NCBI GenBank assembly: GCA_002842145.1
Contig: PHCF01000049.1
Location: forward strand, 1 to 64,000
Length of the DNA stretch: 64,000 nt
Direction of reading: 5' to 3'
From: Betaproteobacteria bacterium HGW-Betaproteobacteria-6
GTDB lineage: Bacteria; Pseudomonadota; Gammaproteobacteria; Burkholderiales; Rhodocyclaceae
The notes under the pieces are model-generated. The model ran no database searches. It was not told the origin of the DNA and saw nothing but the letters and a program-made list of their open reading frames with translations. Both the position numbers and the translations under genes were made by a program. This document shows, in pieces, positions 28,470 to 38,022 of this stretch (its first letter is position 1; each line of letters starts with the position of its first letter).

Positions 28470-29729
28470 ATGTCCAGTTTGCCGCTCAATTCACTCGCCT
28501 ACGCCCTGTTGCAGGCCTCGCGCATCGATACCGCCGTATTCGGCGGGCAGAGTCTGGCCGACGGCCTGCTCGGGCGCGTCGAGCCGGCGGCCCGTCCCGC
28601 CGTGCAGGATCTCGTCTACGGCAGCTTGCGCGCTTATGGGCGGGGCGATTTCTTCCTGTCCAGGTTGCTCCAGAAGCCGCTGGCCAGCGACGAAGTGCGT
28701 GCCTTGTTGCTGGTCGCCCTCTATCGCCTCGAAACCCGGCCGGATGCAGCGCACACCGTCGTCGATCAGGCTGTTTCTGCGGCTGGCGAAGTGGCCGGCG
28801 GGAATTTCAAGGCACTGGTCAATGGCGTGTTGCGCAACTTCCTGCGCCAGCAAATGGCGTTGACTGCCGAATTTGCCGCCGATCCGGTTGCTTCGGCCAT
28901 GCACCCCGACTGGTGGCTGGTCCAGTTGCAAGCCGCCTATCCGCAGGACTGGCCGGCCGTCGCCGCCGCCGGTAACGCGCCGCCGCCGATGGGCTTGCGG
29001 GTCAATACCCGACGAATTTCGCGCGACGATTATTCAATGAAACTGGCGGCCGCAGGCGTTGCTGCCAAACCCGTCGGCGAAAGCGGATTGGCGCTCGACA
29101 AGCCGGTGCCGGTCGACGCCTTGCCCGGTTTCGCCGATGGCCTCGTTTCGGTCCAGGACCCCGGTGCGCAAATGGCTGCCACGCTGCTCGATCCTGCCCC
29201 GGCCAGTCGCGTGCTCGACGCCTGCGCAGCGCCCGGTGGCAAGACTGCGCACCTGCTCGAGCGCGGCGACCTCGATCTGCTGGCGCTCGACCTCAAGCCC
29301 TCCCGCTGCCGCCGTATCGCCGAGACCCTGTCGCGGCTCGGCCTGAAGGCCGAGATTGTCGATGCCGACTGCGCCAAGCTGACGACCTGGTGGGATGGCC
29401 AGCCCTTCGATGCCGTGCTGGCCGACGTCCCGTGCACGGCCAGCGGCGTCGTGCGGCGCAATCCCGATGCCAAGTGGTTGCGCCGCGAGGCCGACATCGC
29501 CAGCTTTGCCAAAGCGCAGGCGCGAATTCTCGACGCCCTGTGGCAGGTTGTGCGGCCGGGCGGTAAACTGCTCTACGTTACCTGCTCGGTCTTCCCGGCC
29601 GAAAATGGCGGGCAGATCGGGCGCTTCCTGGCGCGCCAACCACAGGCTCACCGTTGTCACGAAGAACAGCTACTACCAACCGCTGAACACGATGGATTCT
29701 TCTACTGCCTGCTCGAAAAGCGTGCTTGA
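28470..29729 (+). CDS. rsmB: 16S rRNA (cytosine(967)-C(5))-methyltransferase
   Basis: NusB-like N-terminus; LDACAAPGGKTAHLLE, DVPCTASGVVRRNPDAKW. Confidence 0.95.
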   Translation: MSSLPLNSLAYALLQASRIDTAVFGGQSLADGLLGRVEPAARPAVQDLVYGSLRAYGRGDFFLSRLLQKPLASDEVRALLLVALYRLETRPDAAHTVVDQAVSAAGEVAGGNFKALVNGVLRNFLRQQMALTAEFAADPVASAMHPDWWLVQLQAAYPQDWPAVAAAGNAPPPMGLRVNTRRISRDDYSMKLAAAGVAAKPVGESGLALDKPVPVDALPGFADGLVSVQDPGAQMAATLLDPAPASRVLDACAAPGGKTAHLLERGDLDLLALDLKPSRCRRIAETLSRLGLKAEIVDADCAKLTTWWDGQPFDAVLADVPCTASGVVRRNPDAKWLRREADIASFAKAQARILDALWQVVRPGGKLLYVTCSVFPAENGGQIGRFLARQPQAHRCHEEQLLPTAEHDGFFYCLLEKRA

Positions 29730-30303
29730 CCAACTGCGCCGATGGCTGGCGCTGCTGGTCTTCGTGCCCGTTTTGGCATGGGCAGCGGAAATTGAAATCA
29801 CCGAACCGCTACTGACCCCGAGCGACGACGGCTATGTCCTCTCGGCCGATTTCAAGATCGAACTGAACCCGCGTCTTGAAGAAGCGGTGACCAAGGGCGT
29901 CGTCCTCTATTTCGTCGCCGATTTCGAGCTGACCAAAGGGCGCTGGTACTGGCTCGATGAAAAGCTGGTCAGCCGCAGCCAGACCTATCGTCTGTCCTAC
30001 CACGCGCTGACCCGGCAATACCGGCTGACGACCGGTGGCCTGCATCAATCCTTCCCGACCTTGTCCGAGGCCATGCAGGTGCTTTCCCGGCTGCGCAACT
30101 GGACAGTCATCGACAAGAACGACAAAGCGGTTCGCCCCGGCGACACCTACGAAGCATCGCTGCGCATGCGGCTCGACATTACCCAGTTGCCGCGCCCCTT
30201 CCAGATCAGCGCGCTTGGCAACAAGGACTGGAGCCTTGGCTCCGACTGGAAAATATGGCCTACGAACCTGCTTCCGGCAGTGTCGCCGGCGGAGGCCAAG
30301 TGA
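29722..30303 (+). CDS. DUF4390 domain-containing protein
   Basis: Signal peptide, then AEIEITEPLLTPSDDGYVLSADFKIELNPRLEEAVTKGVVLYFVADFEL; between rsmB and ntrY-like gene. Confidence 0.83.
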   Translation: MLDQLRRWLALLVFVPVLAWAAEIEITEPLLTPSDDGYVLSADFKIELNPRLEEAVTKGVVLYFVADFELTKGRWYWLDEKLVSRSQTYRLSYHALTRQYRLTTGGLHQSFPTLSEAMQVLSRLRNWTVIDKNDKAVRPGDTYEASLRMRLDITQLPRPFQISALGNKDWSLGSDWKIWPTNLLPAVSPAEAK

Positions 30304-32456
30304 AGCGCATTGTCGCCGCCGGCGGGGCATTCGCAGCCGCCATCGGGGGCATCCTGTGGTTCCTGCTGCTGATGTCCACGGCGGCTGATACCGTCCTGTT
30401 CTCGCGCAACTATCCGCTGCTCATCGCGCTTAACGTCGTGCTGGCGCTCTCCATGCTCGGCCTGGTCGGCTGGCAGCTGAGTACCTTGTGGCGCGACTAC
30501 CAGGCCCAGGTCTTCGGCGCCCGGCTCAAGCTGCGCCTGATGCTCATGTTCGGCGTCATCGCCGTGCTGCCCGGGGCCCTGGTCTATGGCGTGTCGGTCC
30601 AGTTCGTCACCCGCTCCATTGAAAGCTGGTTCGACGTGCGTGTCGAAAAGGCTCTCGAATCCGGCTTGCAACTGGGCCGTTCGGCGCTCGATTCCCTGCT
30701 CCTCGATCTCGGCGAGAAGGCCCGCAGCGTGGCTACCGAGCTGACCGACATCCAGGAATCGTCGCGTCGCTCGGCCCTGTTGCGCCTGCGCGAGGAAAAA
30801 GGCGTCCAGTCAGTGGCCCTGTTTTCGGTGGGCGGTCAGTTGCTGTCGAGCGCGACGAGCGAACTTTCCAGCCTGCTCCCCGAACTGCCCAGCCAGGGGC
30901 AGTTGAAGCAGGCGCGCAGCACACAGATGGTGAGCACCATCGAAGGTGATGGCGGCAAGCTCTACCTGCGCGTGCTGGTCCCGGTCAGCGCCCGGGAAAT
31001 GTTTGAAGAACCGCGCATCCTGCAACTGACCCAGCCCGTGCCGGCCGGACTGGCCCAGGATGCCGACGCCGTTCAGGGGGTCTATCGTGACTATCAGGAA
31101 TTGCAGCTGGCGCGCGAGGGCCTGACCCGCATTTATGCCCTGACCCTGACGTTGACCGTACTCGTTGCCTTGTTCGGCGCCTTTGCGCTGGCTTACGTCA
31201 TGGCCCGCCGCCTGGCGGCACCGCTCTACATCCTGGCCGAAGGCACGCAGGCCGTGGCGCAGGGCGACTTCTCCCCGCGCCAGGCGATCTACAGCGGCGA
31301 TGAACTCGGTGTCCTGACCCAGTCCTTCAACCGCATGACCCGTCAGCTCAATGACGCCCGGCATGAAACCGAGCGCCACCGGAGCGAACTGGAATCGGCG
31401 CGCGGCTATCTCGAATCCATCCTGGCCAACCTGTCCACCGGGGTTCTGGTTTTCGACCGCCATTTTGTCCTGCGCACGATCAACGAAGGCGCCATGACCA
31501 TATTGAGTGACGATTTCATCGGGCTGGTCGGTTCTGCGGCCGAGGACTGGCCGCGCCAGCAGGCGCTCGGCACCTTCATCCGCGAACAGTTCTCCGCGAC
31601 GGACGAGGTCGAGTGGCAGGCCCAGCTCGAGATGGAGCGCCCGAACGGCATGCCGCAAGTGCTGTTGCTGCGCGGCTCCCGCTTGCCGGAAGCCAGTGGC
31701 GGCGGCGATGTCGTGGTTTTTGATGACGTAACCCGCCTGATCGCCGCCCAACGCAGCGCCGCCTGGGGCGAAGTGGCGCGTCGTCTGGCCCATGAAATCA
31801 AGAACCCATTGACGCCTATCCAGCTTTCGGCCGAGCGCCTCCAGTTCAAGCTGGCCGACAAGCTGTCCAACGGCGACGCCGACATGCTGGCGCGCGGCAC
31901 GCAGACGATCATCAACCAGGTGCAGGCCATGAAACGGATGGTCGACGACTTCCGCGATTACGCCCGGATGCCAGCGCCGGAAGTGGCCGCGCTCGACCTC
32001 AACGAACTGATCGGCGAGGTGCTGGGCCTCTACGAAAGTTCGTCGGCGGCGATCGAAACCCGGCTGGCCGACAATTTGCCACCCATCCTCGGCGACGCCA
32101 CGCAGTTGCGACAGATCATCCATAACCTGCTGCGCAATGCCGAGGACGCGCTGGAAAGCCGCGACGCCACGCGCATCCTGATTCAGACCGAGCTGGCCGG
32201 CCGCTACGCCCGGCTGACCATCGCCGACAATGGCCCCGGCTTTCCGGTCGAATTGCTGCCACGCATCTTCGAGCCTTACGTCACGACCAAGGCGCGCGGC
32301 ACGGGGCTTGGTCTGCCCATCGTCAAGAAAATTGTCGAAGAACATCTTGGAACCATCGAAATAGGCAATGCACCCGAGGGCGGCGCGCGGATCGATATCC
32401 GTCTGCCCCTGGTGAAAGCGGAGGAAGCCAAAAATGGCAATCATTCTGGTCGTTGA
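30300..32456 (+). CDS. ntrY: NtrY-like sensor histidine kinase
   Basis: N-terminal TM region, HAMP, PAS, RRLAHEIKNPLTPIQLSAERLQ, TKARGTGLGLPIVKKIVEEH; GTG start overlaps upstream stop. Confidence 0.88.
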   Translation: MKRIVAAGGAFAAAIGGILWFLLLMSTAADTVLFSRNYPLLIALNVVLALSMLGLVGWQLSTLWRDYQAQVFGARLKLRLMLMFGVIAVLPGALVYGVSVQFVTRSIESWFDVRVEKALESGLQLGRSALDSLLLDLGEKARSVATELTDIQESSRRSALLRLREEKGVQSVALFSVGGQLLSSATSELSSLLPELPSQGQLKQARSTQMVSTIEGDGGKLYLRVLVPVSAREMFEEPRILQLTQPVPAGLAQDADAVQGVYRDYQELQLAREGLTRIYALTLTLTVLVALFGAFALAYVMARRLAAPLYILAEGTQAVAQGDFSPRQAIYSGDELGVLTQSFNRMTRQLNDARHETERHRSELESARGYLESILANLSTGVLVFDRHFVLRTINEGAMTILSDDFIGLVGSAAEDWPRQQALGTFIREQFSATDEVEWQAQLEMERPNGMPQVLLLRGSRLPEASGGGDVVVFDDVTRLIAAQRSAAWGEVARRLAHEIKNPLTPIQLSAERLQFKLADKLSNGDADMLARGTQTIINQVQAMKRMVDDFRDYARMPAPEVAALDLNELIGEVLGLYESSSAAIETRLADNLPPILGDATQLRQIIHNLLRNAEDALESRDATRILIQTELAGRYARLTIADNGPGFPVELLPRIFEPYVTTKARGTGLGLPIVKKIVEEHLGTIEIGNAPEGGARIDIRLPLVKAEEAKNGNHSGR

Positions 32457-33699
32457 CGACGAAGTCGGCATACGCGAACTGTTGTCCGAAATCCTGATCG
32501 ACGAAGGCTACGACGTGCGCGTCGCCGAAAATGCGACGGCGGCCCGCCGGGTCCGCAACGAATTGCGCCCCGATCTGGTCCTGCTCGACATCTGGATGCC
32601 CGACACCGACGGCATCACGCTGCTCAAGGAATGGCACGCGGCCGGGCATCTCAACATGCCGGTCGTCATGATGTCCGGGCATGGCACCATCGATACGGCG
32701 GTCGAGGCAACGCGTTTCGGTGCCTTCGATTTCCTCGAAAAGCCGATCGCCCTGCAAAAGCTGTTGTCCACCGTCCAGAAGGCGCTCAAGCACGACAAGC
32801 CGCCAGCCCGCCCGGCGCTCACGCTGGAGGCCTTCAGCCGCCTGCCTTTCGTGAAGGATTTCAAGCGGCGTCTCGAACAGGCGGCGGCCAAGTCGCCGAT
32901 TCTGCTTATCAAGGGCGCCAATGGCGGCATGGCCGAAATTTGCGCCCGTACCCTGCAGCCGCCCCGCGCGCCGTGGCTCGATTTGTCGGGTGTGAGTAGC
33001 GCGCTCACCCAGGAAATGCTGGAAAAGGTGACGGGCGGCATCCTGTTTGTGCCGGATATGGCGGCGCTCGGCAAGATGCAGCAAATGAACCTGGCGTTTG
33101 CGGTCGACCGTCTGGAAAAGCTCAATTTGCAGTTGATCGCCGCCACCGTGACCAGCGCCAGCGCGCTCGGGGAAACGGGTTGGGACAGCAAGCTGCTCGC
33201 CCGACTTGGCGAGATTTGGGTGGCTATGCCGTCACTGGCCGGACATGGCGACGAATTGCCGGAAATTGCCAGCCTGCTGCTGACCAATTTCGTTGAACGT
33301 GGCGAGGTGCCTGCCCGTCGACTGTCCAGCGCGGCGCTCAATTCGCTGCGCACGCTGTCCTGGAAAAGCAGTCCCGACTCCAGCTGGAACGATCTGTATG
33401 CGCTGGTGCGCAATCTGGCGATCACTTCTCTGGAAGAGGAAATCAGTGGCGATGATGTGGCCCGCGTCATGCCGAGCGACATTGCCGGCAGTCCGGAAGG
33501 ACATTCCCTGTTGCCGTTGTTCGACCAGCCCTTGCGCGAGGCACGCGATGCTTTCGAAAAAATGTATTTCGAGCACCATTTGCGCCTTGAGGGGGGAAAC
33601 ATGACCAAGCTCGCCGATCGTTCCGGACTGGAACGCACGCATCTTTATCGGAAACTCAAGCAGCTTGACGTCAAGCTCGGCAAACGTAGCGACGAATAA
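32434..33699 (+). CDS. NtrX-like response regulator with degenerate AAA+ domain and Fis-type HTH
   Basis: Intact REC (ILVVDDEVGIREL...LLDIWMPDTDG) and HTH (NMTKLADRSGLERTHLYRKLKQL). Walker A position reads LLIKGANGGMAEICAR; no GAFTGA. Confidence 0.85.
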   Translation: MAIILVVDDEVGIRELLSEILIDEGYDVRVAENATAARRVRNELRPDLVLLDIWMPDTDGITLLKEWHAAGHLNMPVVMMSGHGTIDTAVEATRFGAFDFLEKPIALQKLLSTVQKALKHDKPPARPALTLEAFSRLPFVKDFKRRLEQAAAKSPILLIKGANGGMAEICARTLQPPRAPWLDLSGVSSALTQEMLEKVTGGILFVPDMAALGKMQQMNLAFAVDRLEKLNLQLIAATVTSASALGETGWDSKLLARLGEIWVAMPSLAGHGDELPEIASLLLTNFVERGEVPARRLSSAALNSLRTLSWKSSPDSSWNDLYALVRNLAITSLEEEISGDDVARVMPSDIAGSPEGHSLLPLFDQPLREARDAFEKMYFEHHLRLEGGNMTKLADRSGLERTHLYRKLKQLDVKLGKRSDE

Positions 33700-33723
33700 C
33701 GGCCCGGGTACAAAGGGGGAGAT

Positions 33724-35157
33724 ATGAAAGTCATCATACTCGGCGCCGGCCAGGTTGGTGCCAGCGTAGCCGAAGGCCTGGTTTCGGAAGAGAACGACAT
33801 CACGATGGTCGATTTCGACGCCCCCCGCCTGCTCGCCCTGCAGGACAAGCTCGATCTGCGCACGGTGGTGGGTAACGCGGCGACGCCCAGCGTCCTGCGC
33901 GATGCCGGGGCGGCTGATGCCGATATGCTCATTGCGGTCACGCAAAGCGATCATGCCAATCTGGTCGCCTGCAAGTTAGCTCACAGCGTCTTCAATGTGC
34001 CGACGCGGATTGCCCGCCTGCGCTCGCAGGACTTTCTCGAGGACGCGAGTCTGCTTACGCCGGAAAATTTTGCGGTCGACTTCGCGCTGTGCCCCGAGCA
34101 GGTGATCACCGACTATATTCGCCGGCTCATCGAGTTCCCGGAAGCCCTGCAGGTACTCAATTTTGCCCGGAGCAGGGTGAGCCTCGTGGCCGTGCGTGCT
34201 TACCAGGACGGCTTGCTGGTTGGCCGGCCGATCAAGGAAATGCGCGAACATCTGCCGTTCGGGATGGATGCCCGGATCGCCGCAATCTTTCGCCGGGACC
34301 AGCCGGTTTTTCCCGAGGGCGACACCATTGTCGAGGCCGGGGATGAAGTATTCCTGCTCGCCGCCGCCGAACATATTCGACCGGTCATGCGCCAGCTGCG
34401 GCGCATGATGAAGCCGGTTGAGCGGATCATGATTGCCGGCGGCGGCAATATCGGTCTGCGTCTCGCCAAGTCGCTGGAAAAACGCTACGAGATCAAGCTG
34501 ATCGAAGGCCGCAAGGAGCGGGCCGAGCTGATTGCCAACCAGCTGGACAATACCCTTGTTCTGCTGGGCGATGCGACGGACGAGGAATTGCTGGAACGGG
34601 AAAACATCGCCGAGATGGACCTCTTCCTCGCGGTGACCAACGACGACGAAGACAACATCATGTCCGGTAGCCTGGCCAAGCGCCTGGGTTGCGAGCGCGT
34701 GGTTGCCCTGATCAATCGGCGGGCCTACGCCGAGATGATCGAAGGCGGGCCGATCGATATCGGCATCTCGCCTGCCCAGGTGTCGATTGGCGCCCTGCTG
34801 GCGCATGTCCGGCAAGGCGATGTGGCTGAGGTCCATTCACTGCGCCGCGGCGCGGCCGAAGCACTCGAACTGGTTGCCCATGGTGACGCCAAGACCTCGC
34901 AGATCATCGGCAAGCGCATCGGCGATATTCCCTGGCCACACGGGGTGACGGTGGCTGCCCTGGTCCGCAATTTCGACACGGCCGTCATTGTTGGCCAGAC
35001 TGACGACTGGACAGCCATCACGCGGCATGGCGAGGTCGTCATCGCCCACCACGATACGGTGATCGAGGCGGACGACCATGTGATTGTCTTTTGTACGAGC
35101 AAGAAGCTGGTCAAAAAGGTCGAGAAACTCTTCCAGGTTGGTTTTCACTTTTTTTAG
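33724..35157 (+). CDS. trkA: Trk potassium transport regulatory protein TrkA
   Basis: MKVIILGAGQVGASVAEGL, second Rossmann IMIAGGGNIGLRLAKSLE. Confidence 0.95.
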   Translation: MKVIILGAGQVGASVAEGLVSEENDITMVDFDAPRLLALQDKLDLRTVVGNAATPSVLRDAGAADADMLIAVTQSDHANLVACKLAHSVFNVPTRIARLRSQDFLEDASLLTPENFAVDFALCPEQVITDYIRRLIEFPEALQVLNFARSRVSLVAVRAYQDGLLVGRPIKEMREHLPFGMDARIAAIFRRDQPVFPEGDTIVEAGDEVFLLAAAEHIRPVMRQLRRMMKPVERIMIAGGGNIGLRLAKSLEKRYEIKLIEGRKERAELIANQLDNTLVLLGDATDEELLERENIAEMDLFLAVTNDDEDNIMSGSLAKRLGCERVVALINRRAYAEMIEGGPIDIGISPAQVSIGALLAHVRQGDVAEVHSLRRGAAEALELVAHGDAKTSQIIGKRIGDIPWPHGVTVAALVRNFDTAVIVGQTDDWTAITRHGEVVIAHHDTVIEADDHVIVFCTSKKLVKKVEKLFQVGFHFF

Positions 35158-35166
35158 GGGTAGACC

Positions 35167-36621
35167 GTGACTCGCTTTGCCCCCGTTTATCGCGCCATGG
35201 GCATGATTACCATGCTCTTTGGCCTGACCATGCTGGCGCCGCTGATTCTGTCCTACGTGACCAATGACGGAGCGCAGGCTGCCTATGACGAAGCTTTCGC
35301 GCTGACCATGCTGTGCGGGGCTTTTCTTTGGTATCGCTATCGACGCTGCAAGCGGGAACTGAACATTCGCGACGGATTCCTGATGGTGGTGCTGGTGTGG
35401 ACCGTGCTGCCCGGATTTGCCGCCATTCCGCTCATGTTGCAACTCGGCATCAGTCATACCGACGCCTATTTCGAGGCTGTTTCCGGCCTGACCACCACCG
35501 GCGCAACGGTGTTGTCCAATCTGGATAGCCTGCCGATGTCGATCAACCTGTGGCGGCACCAACTGGTCTGGCTTGGCGCCATGGGGCTCATCGTTCTCGC
35601 AGTCGCCATCCTGCCCATGCTGGGCATTGGCGGCCGGCAGATGTTCAAGGCGGAAACGCCCGGTCCAATGAAGGATTCCAAGCTGACCCCGCGCATTGCT
35701 GAAACGGCAAAAGGGCTATGGACGGTCTATATCCTGGTCACCATTTTTTGTCTGTTTGCCTACCGCTGGGCCGGCATGAGTTGGTTCGATGCCGTCTGCC
35801 ACACCTTCTCGACCATGGGGCTGGGCGGATTCTCGACACATGACGCCAGTTTCGGTTACTTTGGCTCGTCCAGGATTGAGGCGGTGGCGATCGTCTTCAT
35901 GCTGATCGCCGGCATGAACTTCGCCACGCTCTTTCTGGCCGCCAGCGGGCGCTCGTTGATGCCGTATGTGCGTGATCCGGAAGCCCAATGGTTCGTCGGG
36001 ATCACGTTGATCAGCATTGTCATCGTCGGCACCTATGTATGGAAGGATGGCATCTATGGCGATGTCAATACGGCGATGCGGCACGCCGCGTTCAACGTGG
36101 TTTCCATCGCCACCACGACAGGCTATGCGAGTGTCGACTACGCCCAATGGCCCATTTTTGCCCCGTTGTGGATGCTGTTCCTCTCCAGTTTTGCCACCAG
36201 CGCCGGGTCGACCGGCGGTGGCATCAAAATGATGCGGGCGCTTCTGCTATACAAGCAGGTCTATCGCGAGCTGCTGCGGGCCATGCATCCGAATGCGGTC
36301 TACAACATCCGCATTGGCGGTCAGGTAGCCCCCCAATCCATCTTGTTCGCGGTGCTTTCATTCGGCTTCATGTATATGGTCAGCATCGCGTCATTAACGC
36401 TGGTCCTGGCCTTCACCGGCCTCGATATCGTCACCGCCTTTACCGCCGTTGTTGCCAGCGTCAACAATACCGGGCCGGGTCTCGGCCTGGTTGGGCCATC
36501 GACGACGTATGCCGTACTCGAGGATTTCCAGACCTGGGTGTGCATTTTTGCCATGCTCCTCGGCCGGCTCGAAATATTTACGCTGCTCGTTGTTCTGACC
36601 CCCGCCTTCTGGCGGAAGTGA
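35167..36621 (+). CDS. trkH: Trk potassium transporter subunit TrkH
   Basis: SGLTTTGATVL, FSTMGLGGFSTHDASFGYF, SSFATSAGSTGGGIKMMR. Confidence 0.95.
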   Translation: MTRFAPVYRAMGMITMLFGLTMLAPLILSYVTNDGAQAAYDEAFALTMLCGAFLWYRYRRCKRELNIRDGFLMVVLVWTVLPGFAAIPLMLQLGISHTDAYFEAVSGLTTTGATVLSNLDSLPMSINLWRHQLVWLGAMGLIVLAVAILPMLGIGGRQMFKAETPGPMKDSKLTPRIAETAKGLWTVYILVTIFCLFAYRWAGMSWFDAVCHTFSTMGLGGFSTHDASFGYFGSSRIEAVAIVFMLIAGMNFATLFLAASGRSLMPYVRDPEAQWFVGITLISIVIVGTYVWKDGIYGDVNTAMRHAAFNVVSIATTTGYASVDYAQWPIFAPLWMLFLSSFATSAGSTGGGIKMMRALLLYKQVYRELLRAMHPNAVYNIRIGGQVAPQSILFAVLSFGFMYMVSIASLTLVLAFTGLDIVTAFTAVVASVNNTGPGLGLVGPSTTYAVLEDFQTWVCIFAMLLGRLEIFTLLVVLTPAFWRK

Positions 36622-36630
36622 CCCGACGCC

Positions 36631-36658
36631 CGGAAAGGCGGATAATTCCGCCTTTCCG
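36631..36658. terminator. Terminator between trkH and hemE
   Basis: CGGAAAGGCGGA-taat-TCCGCCTTTCCG perfect inverted repeat. Confidence 0.75.
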
Positions 36659-36678
36659 ATTTTCTGGCGGAGTCCGAC

Positions 36679-37746
36679 GTGAGCCGACCCAAGAACGATA
36701 CTTTCCTGCGCGCCCTTCTCAAAGAGCCGACCGATTACACCCCGCTGTGGCTGATGCGTCAGGCTGGGCGCTACCTGCCCGAGTATTGCGAAACCCGCAA
36801 ACGGGCGGGCAACTTCCTGAACCTCTGCAAGTCGCCGGCCATGGCCTGTGAAGTGACGCTGCAACCGCTGGCCCGTTACGACCTGGACGCCGCGATCCTG
36901 TTCTCCGATATTCTGACCGTACCCGATGCAATGGGCCTCGGCCTGTATTTCGCCGAAGGCGAGGGGCCGAAATTCGAGCGTCCGCTGCGCGAAGAATGGG
37001 CCATCAACAACCTGACCGCCCCGGATCCCTACGAACATCTCGGCTACGTCATGGATGCCGTTTCGGAAATTCGCCGGGCACTCGACAACTCGGTTCCGCT
37101 CATCGGCTTCTCCGGCAGCCCCTATACGCTGGCCTGCTACATGGTCGAAGGCGAGGGCTCGAGCGATTTCCGCAATATCAAGGGCATGCTCTACAACCGT
37201 CCGGACCTGCTGCACCGCATCCTGTCGGTGACTGCCGATTCCGTGATCGCCTACCTGAACGCCCAGATCGACTGCGGCGCCCAGGCCGTGATGATTTTCG
37301 ATACCTGGGGTGGCTCGCTGTCGAATGCGGCCTACGAAGAATTTTCCCTGCAGTACATGCGTCGTATCGTTGCCGGCCTGAAAAAGGAAAAGGACGGCCA
37401 GCGCGTTCCGAGTATCGTGTTTACCAAGAATGGCGGCTTGTGGCTCGACAAGATTGCCGACATCGGTTGCGATGCGGTCGGTCTCGACTGGACCATCGAT
37501 ATCGGCGATGCGCGCCGTCGGGTTGGCGACAAGGTGGCACTGCAGGGCAACCTCGACCCGAACGTGCTGTTTGCGCAACCGGAAATCGTTGCTGCCGAAG
37601 CGAAAAAAGTGCTCGATAGCTTCGGCCCGGCCAATACCGGCCACGTTTTCAACCTGGGTCACGGCATTTCCCAATTCACACCGCCGGATAGCGTGACGGC
37701 ACTGGTCGAAACGGTGCATGCACACAGCAGGCTATTACGTAAGTAA
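36679..37746 (+). CDS. hemE: Uroporphyrinogen decarboxylase
   Basis: GTG start; [46 protein letters not shown]. Confidence 0.97.
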   Translation: MSRPKNDTFLRALLKEPTDYTPLWLMRQAGRYLPEYCETRKRAGNFLNLCKSPAMACEVTLQPLARYDLDAAILFSDILTVPDAMGLGLYFAEGEGPKFERPLREEWAINNLTAPDPYEHLGYVMDAVSEIRRALDNSVPLIGFSGSPYTLACYMVEGEGSSDFRNIKGMLYNRPDLLHRILSVTADSVIAYLNAQIDCGAQAVMIFDTWGGSLSNAAYEEFSLQYMRRIVAGLKKEKDGQRVPSIVFTKNGGLWLDKIADIGCDAVGLDWTIDIGDARRRVGDKVALQGNLDPNVLFAQPEIVAAEAKKVLDSFGPANTGHVFNLGHGISQFTPPDSVTALVETVHAHSRLLRK

Positions 37747-37774
37747 TAGCCATAAGTGAGCGGTGAGGCTTGAC

Positions 37775-37974
37775 TTATGCACAGAGTTTTGCCTCTCGCT
37801 GAAAATAAACTCCGAAAACCCCTTGACTCGGCATTGTTTGTTTAAATTATTGAATTTAAACAAATAGTGCTGTTGCTCAATATTTCGGCAGAGTGACGGA
37901 ATCCTTACCAAACCGTTACTTGGCGCCATAGTCCAAAAGAAATCCACAAAGTTATCCACAGTTTTTGTGGACAA
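37775..37974. promoter_or_regulatory. DnaA-box cluster with AT-rich palindrome in hemE-priA spacer
   Basis: TTATGCACA 37775-37783; TTATCCACA 37952-37960; TTGTCCACA on minus 37966-37974; TTTGTTTAAATT-ATTG-AATTTAAACAAA 37837-37864. Confidence 0.6.
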
Positions 37975-38022
37975 CTCAAAATCTCCGGTTTTGGGTCGCA
38001 ATAAATCCGATTTTTTGGAGAA

